A stretch of DNA of 64,000 nt from Fodinibius sediminis (lineage in GTDB: Bacteria; Bacteroidota; Rhodothermia; Balneolales; Balneolaceae), in contig NZ_FXTH01000003.1 in NCBI RefSeq assembly GCF_900182555.1, positions 124,001 to 188,000 of the forward strand, read 5' to 3'. The notes under the pieces were generated by a model, which ran no database searches, was not told where the DNA came from, and saw nothing but the letters and a program-made list of their open reading frames with translations. The translations under genes and the position numbers were made by a program. Numbering within the stretch: position 1 is the stretch's first letter; each line of letters starts with the position of its first letter. This document shows, in pieces, positions 25,938 to 33,487 of this stretch.

Positions 25938-26855
25938 TTAGAACAGCTCCTGTATCTCTTGGTACGACATATTCTGCAGCTGATCTTTATTCAGCTTCTT
26001 TTTAGCTGCTACACCACCGGGAATGATGACATACCGGAATTCAAGCGAGCTGTTGAAACCGACACTGGCACTGTTGTCCAGCGTGAACCGTGTAATAAAC
26101 AGCCTGTTTAAGCGGGGGAGAAAGTCCATGACATTCGACGCACTGCCGGCATATCCTGTATAGGGCAGGGGATATATGTCGTCTGAGAATTTCATGTAGA
26201 CATTGACTACGCCTTGATCCAGGATCTCCTGCGAGAGCTGGGGTGCATCAATATCACCTACTTTCATGTCACTTCCGTCGATGGTTGTGTCACGGACGGC
26301 AGAATCCAGGGTGGTCCATGAAGAGTATATCACATTGGCCGTCCCTTTCAGGCTGATGGGCGTTCCCCAGCCGCTGTCGGTTTTGGGCCCGTACAGTTCA
26401 TAGCTGGATTTGTCGAGGTAGTAGTCGCCTGCCACGCCCAGAGAGGCCGCCGGGGCACCTGTGCCGGAATGAATCTGGCTTCCGTCTTCCCCATCTTGTC
26501 CATCGGCTCCATCCTGCCCGTCAGCTCCATCTTCACCCTTCAGGGTTATGGGGGTCCCCCAGCCGTTGTCATTCTTCGGGCCGTAGAGTTCACCGGTATC
26601 CTGATTCAGGTAATAATCGCCCGCCACGCCTGTTGCTGCGTCAGGGGTGCCGCTGCCGGCATGGATTACGCTGCCGTCCTCACCGGCCGGACCCACGGGT
26701 CCTTCAGGTCCCTGCGGACCCTCTGGTCCCTGTGCTCCTTCAGGTCCCTGGGGACCTTCGCAGCCGGCCATCGTTCCCAGGACCAGCGCCAGAGGGACTA
26801 CCAGCAGCATGAATTTATGAAATATATTCTGTCTGTCGGGTTTTATTGTCTTCAT
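25938..26855 (-). CDS. collagen-like lipoprotein with duplicated module
   Basis: This 305-residue surface lipoprotein has a signal peptide ending in the lipobox M-A-G-C (Cys about 32). It is followed at once by a run of Gly-X-Y triplets (about residues 33-62, rich in G-P-Q/G-P-E) that should form a short collagen-like triple helix. A second Gly-X-Y run (G-A-D-G-Q-D) is at about 108-128. Each run is followed by a repeated unit of about 48 residues with 'AGDYYL' and 'LYGPK..GWGTPI' and ending L-K-G. The C-terminal 130 residues are a separate beta-rich domain. Such proteins trimerise. The role is unknown and may be adhesion or surface structure. Confidence 0.8.
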   Translation of the reverse strand: MKTIKPDRQNIFHKFMLLVVPLALVLGTMAGCEGPQGPEGAQGPEGPQGPEGPVGPAGEDGSVIHAGSGTPDAATGVAGDYYLNQDTGELYGPKNDNGWGTPITLKGEDGADGQDGADGQDGEDGSQIHSGTGAPAASLGVAGDYYLDKSSYELYGPKTDSGWGTPISLKGTANVIYSSWTTLDSAVRDTTIDGSDMKVGDIDAPQLSQEILDQGVVNVYMKFSDDIYPLPYTGYAGSASNVMDFLPRLNRLFITRFTLDNSASVGFNSSLEFRYVIIPGGVAAKKKLNKDQLQNMSYQEIQELF

Positions 26856-27086
26856 AATAACGTGTTGAGAGCATTCTTTGATTATCGATTTATGATCAGT
26901 CCGGGGCTTTTGAATCCCCGCTTCACTTGTAGTATATACGAAGCATCATTCGGAATGGGCTCAAATTGGTATTGTGAAGCCCTGGTCAACAATCATTAGC
27001 CGATTGATGGATGTTGGGGTTGAGATTCTCGGTATTCCTCCTAACTTAATGCATGGTCAACTGGAAGCAGCTAACGTCTTGCCATC

Positions 27087-27863
27087 ATGTATGAAAATAT
27101 TGAGCCATTGAAATGCAACCCGCCGGGCACTTTCCGCGAAGTTGTTGCTCATCCCGGTGGCGAGGATCGTGCCATTGAGAAAGCGATTATCATGGAACAC
27201 CGCTTTGCATTCGTCTTTTGGATGAAGTGGAAACGGGCTTTGGAAAAGCGGGGCTGGCTCGAACAGGCGGCCCCCACACTGGTTACCATCGACTGGCACC
27301 GCGACCTGGCCCCGCCGGACCGGGAACAGAAAGAAGGGCTGCTGGGGCTCGACCAGTCAAATCTTTCTGATGTCTCCAATTACGTCTGGGGACGGTTTGA
27401 CCAGACCAACGACGGCCACATTTTCTGCGCGGCCTGGCTCAACCTTGTGGGAGACATCATCCTTCTCAAGAACTCATCCGGTCCAATGGAAGATACGTTT
27501 GCCGATCGCCATGGTTGTGAGCACCGAATTTTCGAATTTAGGGATGTAGAACGCATGGAAGCCTTCCTGGTTCAGCGCGATGATCGGAATATATTCCTGG
27601 ATATCGACCTGGATTATTTTATCCATGGCAAGGGAAATGTGTTCTACCCCGGAACCTTTGAACCCTATACCGAAGAAGAGATTAGATCAGTCATTAATAT
27701 CGAAAGGGATGCGTTCCGCTACATACTGTCACGCATGGACGGGCTGACGATAGCACAGGAACCATCCTACTGCGGAGGGATCGCCAATTCCTGTTCCATT
27801 ATGAAGATTGTAAATAACCAGTTCTTTGACGCCCGGAATAATTGGAAACACCTTAATAAGTAA
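27087..27863 (+). CDS. UPF0489-family protein
   Basis: This 258-residue soluble protein resembles the UPF0489 (C5orf22-type) family. It has 'MEHRFAFVFWMKW' near residue 36, 'TLVTIDWHRDL' near 64 and 'IFLDIDLDYF' near 168. These are acidic/histidine pairs arranged like those of arginase/deacetylase-fold metal enzymes. No activity is established for the family. It precedes the gluconokinase gene by 18 bases on the same strand, suggesting cotranscription. Confidence 0.65.
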   Translation: MYENIEPLKCNPPGTFREVVAHPGGEDRAIEKAIIMEHRFAFVFWMKWKRALEKRGWLEQAAPTLVTIDWHRDLAPPDREQKEGLLGLDQSNLSDVSNYVWGRFDQTNDGHIFCAAWLNLVGDIILLKNSSGPMEDTFADRHGCEHRIFEFRDVERMEAFLVQRDDRNIFLDIDLDYFIHGKGNVFYPGTFEPYTEEEIRSVINIERDAFRYILSRMDGLTIAQEPSYCGGIANSCSIMKIVNNQFFDARNNWKHLNK

Positions 27864-27881
27864 GACTAAACTAATTCACTT

Positions 27882-28373
27882 ATGATTTATATCGTCATGG
27901 GCGTCTCAGGTGCCGGAAAGACGGTGGTGGGTCAGGAGCTGGCCCGCCGGCTCGGCCTTCCCTTTTACGACGGTGATGAATTTCATCCGCCCGCGAACAT
28001 TCAAAAGATGGAATCCGGCCGGCCGCTCAATGATGCGGATCGCCGGCCCTGGTTGCTAAAACTGGCTGCAAAGATGGTTGAATGGGAGGCTGAAGGCGGC
28101 GCTGTCTTGGCGTGCTCGGCCTTGAAGGAGCGCTATCGGCAACTGCTTATCTCCAAACACGAGGCACAGTTTATTTATCTAAGGGGAACAGTTTCCCTGA
28201 TAGCGGAGCGCCTTTCGGAGCGAACAGGTCATTTTATGCCCGAGTCTCTGCTGAAATCGCAGTTTGAAACCCTGGAAGAGCCGGACGAGGCTATTACCGT
28301 TTCGGTGGATCGTCCACCGGAAGCTGTTGTGTCCGCTATTTTGGAAAAGCTTGCCGCCCGGGATCTTCTCTGA
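27882..28373 (+). CDS. gntK: gluconokinase
   Basis: This 163-residue cytoplasmic kinase phosphorylates D-gluconate to 6-phosphogluconate. It has a P-loop G-V-S-G-A-G-K-T (7-14), the substrate-side 'FYDGDEFHPPANIQKM' (about 30-45), 'DRRPWL' and 'SALKERYR', all hallmarks of thermoresistant GntK-type gluconokinases. The product is the substrate of the dehydrogenase encoded next. Confidence 0.93.
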   Translation: MIYIVMGVSGAGKTVVGQELARRLGLPFYDGDEFHPPANIQKMESGRPLNDADRRPWLLKLAAKMVEWEAEGGAVLACSALKERYRQLLISKHEAQFIYLRGTVSLIAERLSERTGHFMPESLLKSQFETLEEPDEAITVSVDRPPEAVVSAILEKLAARDLL

Positions 28374-28393
28374 ATAAATCAAAAGAATAACTT

Positions 28394-28423
28394 GCAAGAT
28401 CATCTGTGGTCTTGCATCTTTTT
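28394..28423 (+). terminator. weak intrinsic terminator between gluconokinase and 6PG dehydrogenase genes
   Basis: GCAAGA (28394-28399) pairs with TCTTGC (28410-28415), followed by ATCTTTTT. It would end or attenuate transcription after the kinase gene, so the dehydrogenase gene may have its own promoter. Confidence 0.6.
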
Positions 28424-28481
28424 CAGAGATCGGCTCGGTAGAAAATTGATCAAAATTTGATCTTTATTTAAACAAGAAGCA

Positions 28482-29918
28482 ATGGAAAAATCTGATATCG
28501 GCGTTTATGGGCTGGGCGTGATGGGGCGCAATCTGGCATTGAATTTTAACGACAAGGGATTCCGGGTTTCTGTCCATAATCGCAAGCTGCCCGGCGAGGA
28601 AGACCTGCTGCAGAAGTTTGCGAATAATGAAGTGGCCGGCACCAATATCGAGGCCTTTGAAGGTGCCGAAGCGTTTGTAGCTTCCCTGGAGAAACCCAGA
28701 AAGATTTTAATGATGGTCAAAGCCGGTGCGCCGGTGGACTCGGTCATTGCGCAGCTTGTTCCCCTTTTGGAAGAGGGGGATATTCTCATTGATGGTGGCA
28801 ATACGCACTACACGGATACCAACAGGCGCCTCGAGGAACTTGCCAATGAGGGCATCCGCTACGTTGGCATGGGTATTTCGGGTGGAGAAGAAGGGGCACG
28901 GCACGGTCCATCCCTGATGCCGGGCGGCGATCATGAGGCGTGGCCGCACCTGCAGCCCGTTGTAGAAGCTGTGGCTGCCAGCTCACCAGGGGGTGATGCC
29001 TGCTGCGCATGGATGGGGCCCCAGGGGGCCGGCCATTTTGTGAAGATGGTCCACAATGGCATTGAATATGCGGTGATGCAGCTGATTGCCGAATGCTACC
29101 AGCTGATGAGCGAAGGAATAAAAATGAACAGTCAACGTATTGCCGAAACTTTTGGTCAATGGAACAGCGGTCGGCTGGAAAGTTATCTGCTTGAAATAAC
29201 TGCGGATATCTTTAGGGTGCGGGCAGAAGACGGAACTCTCGTTCTGGATCATATCCTCGACAAGGCCGGCCAAAAAGGCACCGGCCGGTGGACGGCTCTT
29301 ACGGCCCTGGAGCTGGGGGTTCCGCTGCCACTGATTACGGAAGCGGTTTTTGCACGAACGATGTCGAGTTTTCAACAGCTGCGCCAAGAGGCCTCCAAAG
29401 CAATGCATGTCGACAGAAAGCAGCTGCAGGATGAGGGCCTGCTGAAGCAGCTGCAGGATGTTTTGCTGGCAGGACAGCTTGTTGCTTTTGCGGAAGGCTT
29501 CTGGCTGCTCCGGGCCGCTCAAAAAGAATATTGCTGGGAAATCCCGTTTGCCCGTGTTGCCGAAAGCTGGCGCGGCGGGTGCATTATCCGGTCGGCGCTG
29601 CTGGACCCTATTGCAGAGGCGTTCCGGGAGGATCCGGACCTGGAACACTTGCTCCTGGCGCCGGCCCCGGCAGGAATGATAGCCACAATGGATGAAAGCA
29701 GCCATTCGGCTGTAGCCGGGGCTCTGGAGGCGGGTTTTCCGGTTCCCGCGATGGCTGCGGCGCTCTCCCATTGTGATGCGCTTCGGAGCAGCCGGCTGCC
29801 GGCCAACCTCATTCAGGCCCAACGCGACTATTTTGGGGCGCACCGGTATGAGCGGCTCGACCAGCCGCAGGGCACGTTCTTTCATACCGACTGGCAGAAA
29901 CAGGCTGGTTCGTCATAA
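28482..29918 (+). CDS. gnd: 6-phosphogluconate dehydrogenase, decarboxylating
   Basis: This 478-residue enzyme oxidises and decarboxylates 6-phosphogluconate to ribulose-5-phosphate. It has an N-terminal dinucleotide fold with G-x-G-V-M-G-R-N (about residues 10-17) and the family block 'GGNTHYTDT' near 104. The catalytic lysine and histidine lie in 'FVKMVHNGIEYA' near 187-198. The all-helical C-terminal domain ends 'RTG..'-free, with '..YERLDQPQGTFFHTDW', as in the long (about 470) GND class. A stretch at 160-182 is slightly longer than usual (contains S-P-G-G-D-A-C-C-A-W). Together with the kinase it forms a gluconate shunt. Confidence 0.95.
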   Translation: MEKSDIGVYGLGVMGRNLALNFNDKGFRVSVHNRKLPGEEDLLQKFANNEVAGTNIEAFEGAEAFVASLEKPRKILMMVKAGAPVDSVIAQLVPLLEEGDILIDGGNTHYTDTNRRLEELANEGIRYVGMGISGGEEGARHGPSLMPGGDHEAWPHLQPVVEAVAASSPGGDACCAWMGPQGAGHFVKMVHNGIEYAVMQLIAECYQLMSEGIKMNSQRIAETFGQWNSGRLESYLLEITADIFRVRAEDGTLVLDHILDKAGQKGTGRWTALTALELGVPLPLITEAVFARTMSSFQQLRQEASKAMHVDRKQLQDEGLLKQLQDVLLAGQLVAFAEGFWLLRAAQKEYCWEIPFARVAESWRGGCIIRSALLDPIAEAFREDPDLEHLLLAPAPAGMIATMDESSHSAVAGALEAGFPVPAMAAALSHCDALRSSRLPANLIQAQRDYFGAHRYERLDQPQGTFFHTDWQKQAGSS

Positions 29919-29976
29919 CGTCATCATGCGGTATGGAGCATGAAACCATTGGAACACAGATAAAGCGATCAGGATT

Positions 29977-30747
29977 ATGTCATTTGAAGACAAAACAATC
30001 ATTATTACCGGGGGGGCAAAAGGCATTGGTGCCGGCTGTGCGGAGATTTTTTACCGGCAGAACGGCAACGTTGTGGTTTTGGACCTGGATGAGGAAACGG
30101 GTCAGGCGTTCTGCAACGATCTGGGAGACCGTGCCCGTTTCATCAAATGCGATGTTTCCCGCAAGCAGCAGGTAAAGCAGGCCATTGGCCAGGTTGTCTC
30201 AGCCTTTGGAGGGGTGGACGTGCTGGTCAACAATGCCGGTATCCTGCAATATTCGAAAGTGACCGATACCTCCGAAGAGGACTGGGACCGCATATTGGAT
30301 GTTAATGTGAAAGGGGCCTTCTTGTGTGCCAAGTATGCCATCCCCCATATGGTAGCAGGCGGGTCCGGGATTGTGGTAAATATGTCCAGCGTCCAGGCAT
30401 TTGTAACGCAGACGAATGTAGCCCCCTATGTTACTTCCAAGTCGGCACTGATCGGACTCACAAGGAGTATTGCCGTTGACTATGCCCCTGAAGTACGAAG
30501 CGTTGCTATCTGCCCCGGCGGGGTGGATACGCCGCTGAACCGGGCGGCGTTTCAGCAGTCGCCGAACCCCAGTAAGGTTCGTCAGGAAACCATCGATCTG
30601 CACCTTGTGGAACGGATGGCCCAGCCGGGCGATATCGGCGAGCTGGTAGCTTTTGTGGCCAGCGACAAGGGATCGTTTATCAACGGACAGCCCATTCGCA
30701 TAGACGGCGGGATGGGGATCAAAATAGCAGGAAGCAAAACAGACTGA
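29977..30747 (+). CDS. short-chain dehydrogenase/reductase, sugar-dehydrogenase-like
   Basis: This 256-residue classical SDR has the cofactor motif T-G-G-A-K-G-I-G (11-18), N-N-A-G at 85-88 and the catalytic S138, Y151 and K155. D36 at the end of strand beta-2 indicates NAD preference. By context (a lactonase and a sugar-acid dehydratase follow) it probably oxidises an aldose to the aldonolactone. Other polyol or keto-acid substrates are possible. Confidence 0.88.
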   Translation: MSFEDKTIIITGGAKGIGAGCAEIFYRQNGNVVVLDLDEETGQAFCNDLGDRARFIKCDVSRKQQVKQAIGQVVSAFGGVDVLVNNAGILQYSKVTDTSEEDWDRILDVNVKGAFLCAKYAIPHMVAGGSGIVVNMSSVQAFVTQTNVAPYVTSKSALIGLTRSIAVDYAPEVRSVAICPGGVDTPLNRAAFQQSPNPSKVRQETIDLHLVERMAQPGDIGELVAFVASDKGSFINGQPIRIDGGMGIKIAGSKTD

Positions 30748-30753
30748 GTTGTT

Positions 30754-31632
30754 ATGCAGAAATCAATACAGGCGTCGCTTGAACTGCAATGGGAGGCGGT
30801 CCTTGGCGAGGGACCGGTCTGGAACGAGCAGGCGGCCAGGTTGTACTGGGTCGATATACTTTCGGGCACGTTGTTTTGCTATGATCCCTCGACGTCAGAA
30901 AACAGGACATACGATATCGGGCAGCATATCGGCTGTGTAGCCCTTCGAGAGCGGGGCGGGCTGGTAATGGCGATCCGGTCGGGCTTTGCTTTTTTTGATC
31001 CGGCAAAAGAGGAGCTTATTCCGGTCACTGATCCCGAAGAGGGACTCTCCGGCAATCGTTTTAATGATGGCAAGTGCGATCCGTCCGGGCGATTCTGGGC
31101 CGGAACGATGTCGTATGAGCTGGAGGAGGGAGCGGGCAGCCTGTATTGCCTGGATACCAGCCTGAAGGCAAAAGCAAAGCTGCGGGGAATCACGATCTCC
31201 AACGGACTGGCCTGGACCGATCATCAGTTTTTCTTTATAGATACGCCGACCAGAAAGGTGCGGGTTTTCGATTATGATGCCCAATCTGGTGAGATTGCCA
31301 ATCCATCCGTGATCCGGTCATTTGGGGAGGATGAGGGGTTTCCCGACGGCATGACCATCGACCGGGAGGGGAAACTGTGGATTGCCCTTTATGGGGGTAG
31401 CAGGGTTATTCGAGTCGATCCGCAGACCGGGGATACCCTTTTTGAAGTTCAGCTGCCGGTGCCCAAGCCGACCTGCTGTACCTTTGGAGGCGCGGAACTC
31501 AATGAGCTTTATATTACAACCGCCCGGGAACATATGAGGGAAGAGGAAATTGAGGAATGGCCGCTTTCCGGTTCCCTGTTTAAAGCCAGTGTTCCGGTCA
31601 GGGGATTTGCTGCATCGCGTTTTAAAGGATAG
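30754..31632 (+). CDS. SMP-30/gluconolactonase-family lactonase
   Basis: This 292-residue six-bladed beta-propeller of the SMP-30/regucalcin family hydrolyses sugar lactones with one divalent metal. The metal-site motifs are present: 'LGEGPVWNEQ' with the metal-binding glutamate near residue 17, 'GNRFNDGKCDPSGRFWAGTMS' spread over about 98-118, 'ISNGLAWT' near 147 and 'DEGFPDGMTID' near 195. The gene starts six bases after the SDR stop, so its substrate is probably the SDR product. Confidence 0.9.
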   Translation: MQKSIQASLELQWEAVLGEGPVWNEQAARLYWVDILSGTLFCYDPSTSENRTYDIGQHIGCVALRERGGLVMAIRSGFAFFDPAKEELIPVTDPEEGLSGNRFNDGKCDPSGRFWAGTMSYELEEGAGSLYCLDTSLKAKAKLRGITISNGLAWTDHQFFFIDTPTRKVRVFDYDAQSGEIANPSVIRSFGEDEGFPDGMTIDREGKLWIALYGGSRVIRVDPQTGDTLFEVQLPVPKPTCCTFGGAELNELYITTAREHMREEEIEEWPLSGSLFKASVPVRGFAASRFKG

Positions 31633-31699
31633 AATTACAGATTGTATAAAGGTAACAGGTGGCTTTCCAGCATTAAAACAAGAGTAAAAAGAAAATAAC

Positions 31700-33415
31700 A
31701 TGTCTGAGAAGAAGCACAGGAGCACCGACTGGTTTGGAAAAGAGGGGAAAGACGGGTTTATCTACCGGGCCTGGATGAAAAATCAGGGCTTTCCGCCTGA
31801 TGAATTTGACGGGAAGCCCGTCATCGGTATCTGCAATACGTGGTCGGAGCTCACGCCCTGCAATGCACACCTTCGTGACCTGGCAGAGGCGGTGAAAAGG
31901 GGCATCTGGGAGGCCGGCGGTCTGCCGCTGGAATTTCCGGTGATGTCGCTGGGAGAAACGTTGATTCGTCCCACGGCCATGCTGTATCGGAACCTGGTCA
32001 GCATGGATGTAGAGGAGTCAATTCGGGCCAATCCGCTGGACGGGGTGGTACTGATGTGTGGCTGTGACAAGACGACGCCTTCCCTGGTCATGGGAGCCTG
32101 CAGCGTGGATATTCCATCCATTGTGGTTTCCGGGGGCCCCATGCTCACGGGCAAATTCAAAGGGGAGGATATCGGGACCACGGATGTGTGGCGGTTCGCA
32201 GAGGAATACAAAGTTGGTGCGTTGAATCGCGAAGAGTTCAGAGCGGCAGAGGGTGCGCTTTGCCGGAGCGCGGGCCACTGCGCAGTGATGGGCACGGCCT
32301 CGACCATGGCATCCATGGTCGAATCCCTGGGGCTGAGTCTCCCGGGCAATGCGGCTATTCCTGCGGTTGATGCACGGCGCAAGGTGCTGGCTCACCGCTC
32401 GGGCCGAAGGATTGTGGAGATGGTGGATGAAGAGCTAACCCCTTCCGCTATACTGAGCCGCGATGCCTTTGTCAATGCTGTCAAGGTGAATGCAGCCATT
32501 GGGGGATCCACAAATTTTATTGTACATCTCATGGCTATTGCCCGGCGTATCGGGGCACCGCTGGAGCTCGATGATTTCGATCGGTACGGGAGTGAAGTCC
32601 CTTTGCTGGTCAACCTTAAACCTTCCGGTGAGTACCATATGGAGGAATTCTACTATGCGGGCGGACTTCCGGCCGTCATTGCCGAACTGGAGGAATATTT
32701 GAATTCCGATATCGTAACGGCAAACGGCAAAACTTTGGCGGATAATAACCGGGGGGCTCCCTGTTACAACCGCGACGTGATTGCGTCGGTGGACGACCCT
32801 TTTCAGGAGGAGGCGGGAATAACCGTGGTTCGCGGCAACCTGTGCCCGGAAGGAGCGGTCATTAAAACATCTGCTGCTTCGGAAGAGCTGCTGCAGCACC
32901 GGGGACCGGCGGTCGTATTTGAAAATATTGAAGATTATCACGCCCGTATCGATGATCCCGACCTGGAGGTGGATGAAGACTCGGTGTTGGTATTAAAGTA
33001 CGTGGGCCCGAAGGGATACCCGGGCATGGCCGAAGTCGGTAACATGGGGCTGCCCAGGAAAATCCTGGACAGGGGCGTCAAGGATATGGTTCGCATTTCC
33101 GACGGACGCATGAGTGGCACGGCCTATGGGACAGCTTTCCTGCATGTGGCTCCGGAATCTTATGCGGGCGGGAATCTCGCGCTTGTTCAGAACGGGGATA
33201 TGATTGAAGTGGATGTAAAGAACAAGCGTCTCCATCTGGATGTGCCCGAAAAGGTGCTTGAGCAACGAAGGGCTGACTGGAATCCACCGGTCCATGACTT
33301 TGACCGGGGTTATGTCAGGCTCTATATCGATCATGTAGAGCAGGCCCATTTGGGGGCAGACATGGATTTCCTGGTGGGAAGCTCAGGAGGCGAGGTGAAA
33401 CGCGAATCCCATTAA
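31700..33415 (+). CDS. IlvD/Edd-family sugar-acid dehydratase
   Basis: This 571-residue dehydratase converts aldonic acids to 2-keto-3-deoxy acids. Cysteines C54 (CNTWSELTPCN), C122 (CGCDKTTPS) and C194 (GHCAVMGTAS) match the three [2Fe-2S] ligands of L-arabinonate-type dehydratases. The 68-residue gap between the first two also matches. The 'PLEFPVMSLGE' block separates it from true IlvD. Arabinonate, xylonate, galactonate, fuconate or gluconate are all possible substrates. It completes a dehydrogenase, lactonase, dehydratase series, but the aldolase or dehydrogenase that should follow is not in the window. Confidence 0.9.
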   Translation: MSEKKHRSTDWFGKEGKDGFIYRAWMKNQGFPPDEFDGKPVIGICNTWSELTPCNAHLRDLAEAVKRGIWEAGGLPLEFPVMSLGETLIRPTAMLYRNLVSMDVEESIRANPLDGVVLMCGCDKTTPSLVMGACSVDIPSIVVSGGPMLTGKFKGEDIGTTDVWRFAEEYKVGALNREEFRAAEGALCRSAGHCAVMGTASTMASMVESLGLSLPGNAAIPAVDARRKVLAHRSGRRIVEMVDEELTPSAILSRDAFVNAVKVNAAIGGSTNFIVHLMAIARRIGAPLELDDFDRYGSEVPLLVNLKPSGEYHMEEFYYAGGLPAVIAELEEYLNSDIVTANGKTLADNNRGAPCYNRDVIASVDDPFQEEAGITVVRGNLCPEGAVIKTSAASEELLQHRGPAVVFENIEDYHARIDDPDLEVDEDSVLVLKYVGPKGYPGMAEVGNMGLPRKILDRGVKDMVRISDGRMSGTAYGTAFLHVAPESYAGGNLALVQNGDMIEVDVKNKRLHLDVPEKVLEQRRADWNPPVHDFDRGYVRLYIDHVEQAHLGADMDFLVGSSGGEVKRESH

Positions 33416-33450
33416 AAAATCCCCCCGCAAAATGTTTCAGCAGGGGGATC
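33414..33450 (-). terminator. intrinsic terminator of the TonB-dependent receptor gene
   Basis: On the minus strand ATCCCCC-TGC (loop) GC-GGGGGGAT forms a strong stem followed by six Ts. It overlaps the stop codon of the convergent dehydratase gene. Confidence 0.85.
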
Positions 33451-33487
33451 TCCAAGGGACAATTCATCAATAATGCTGGCAGGGGGG

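Noticed and set aside
28983-29885. 300-codon minus-strand open frame inside gnd
   Set aside because: It is antisense to a complete 6-phosphogluconate dehydrogenase and resembles no protein. It arises from codon bias.
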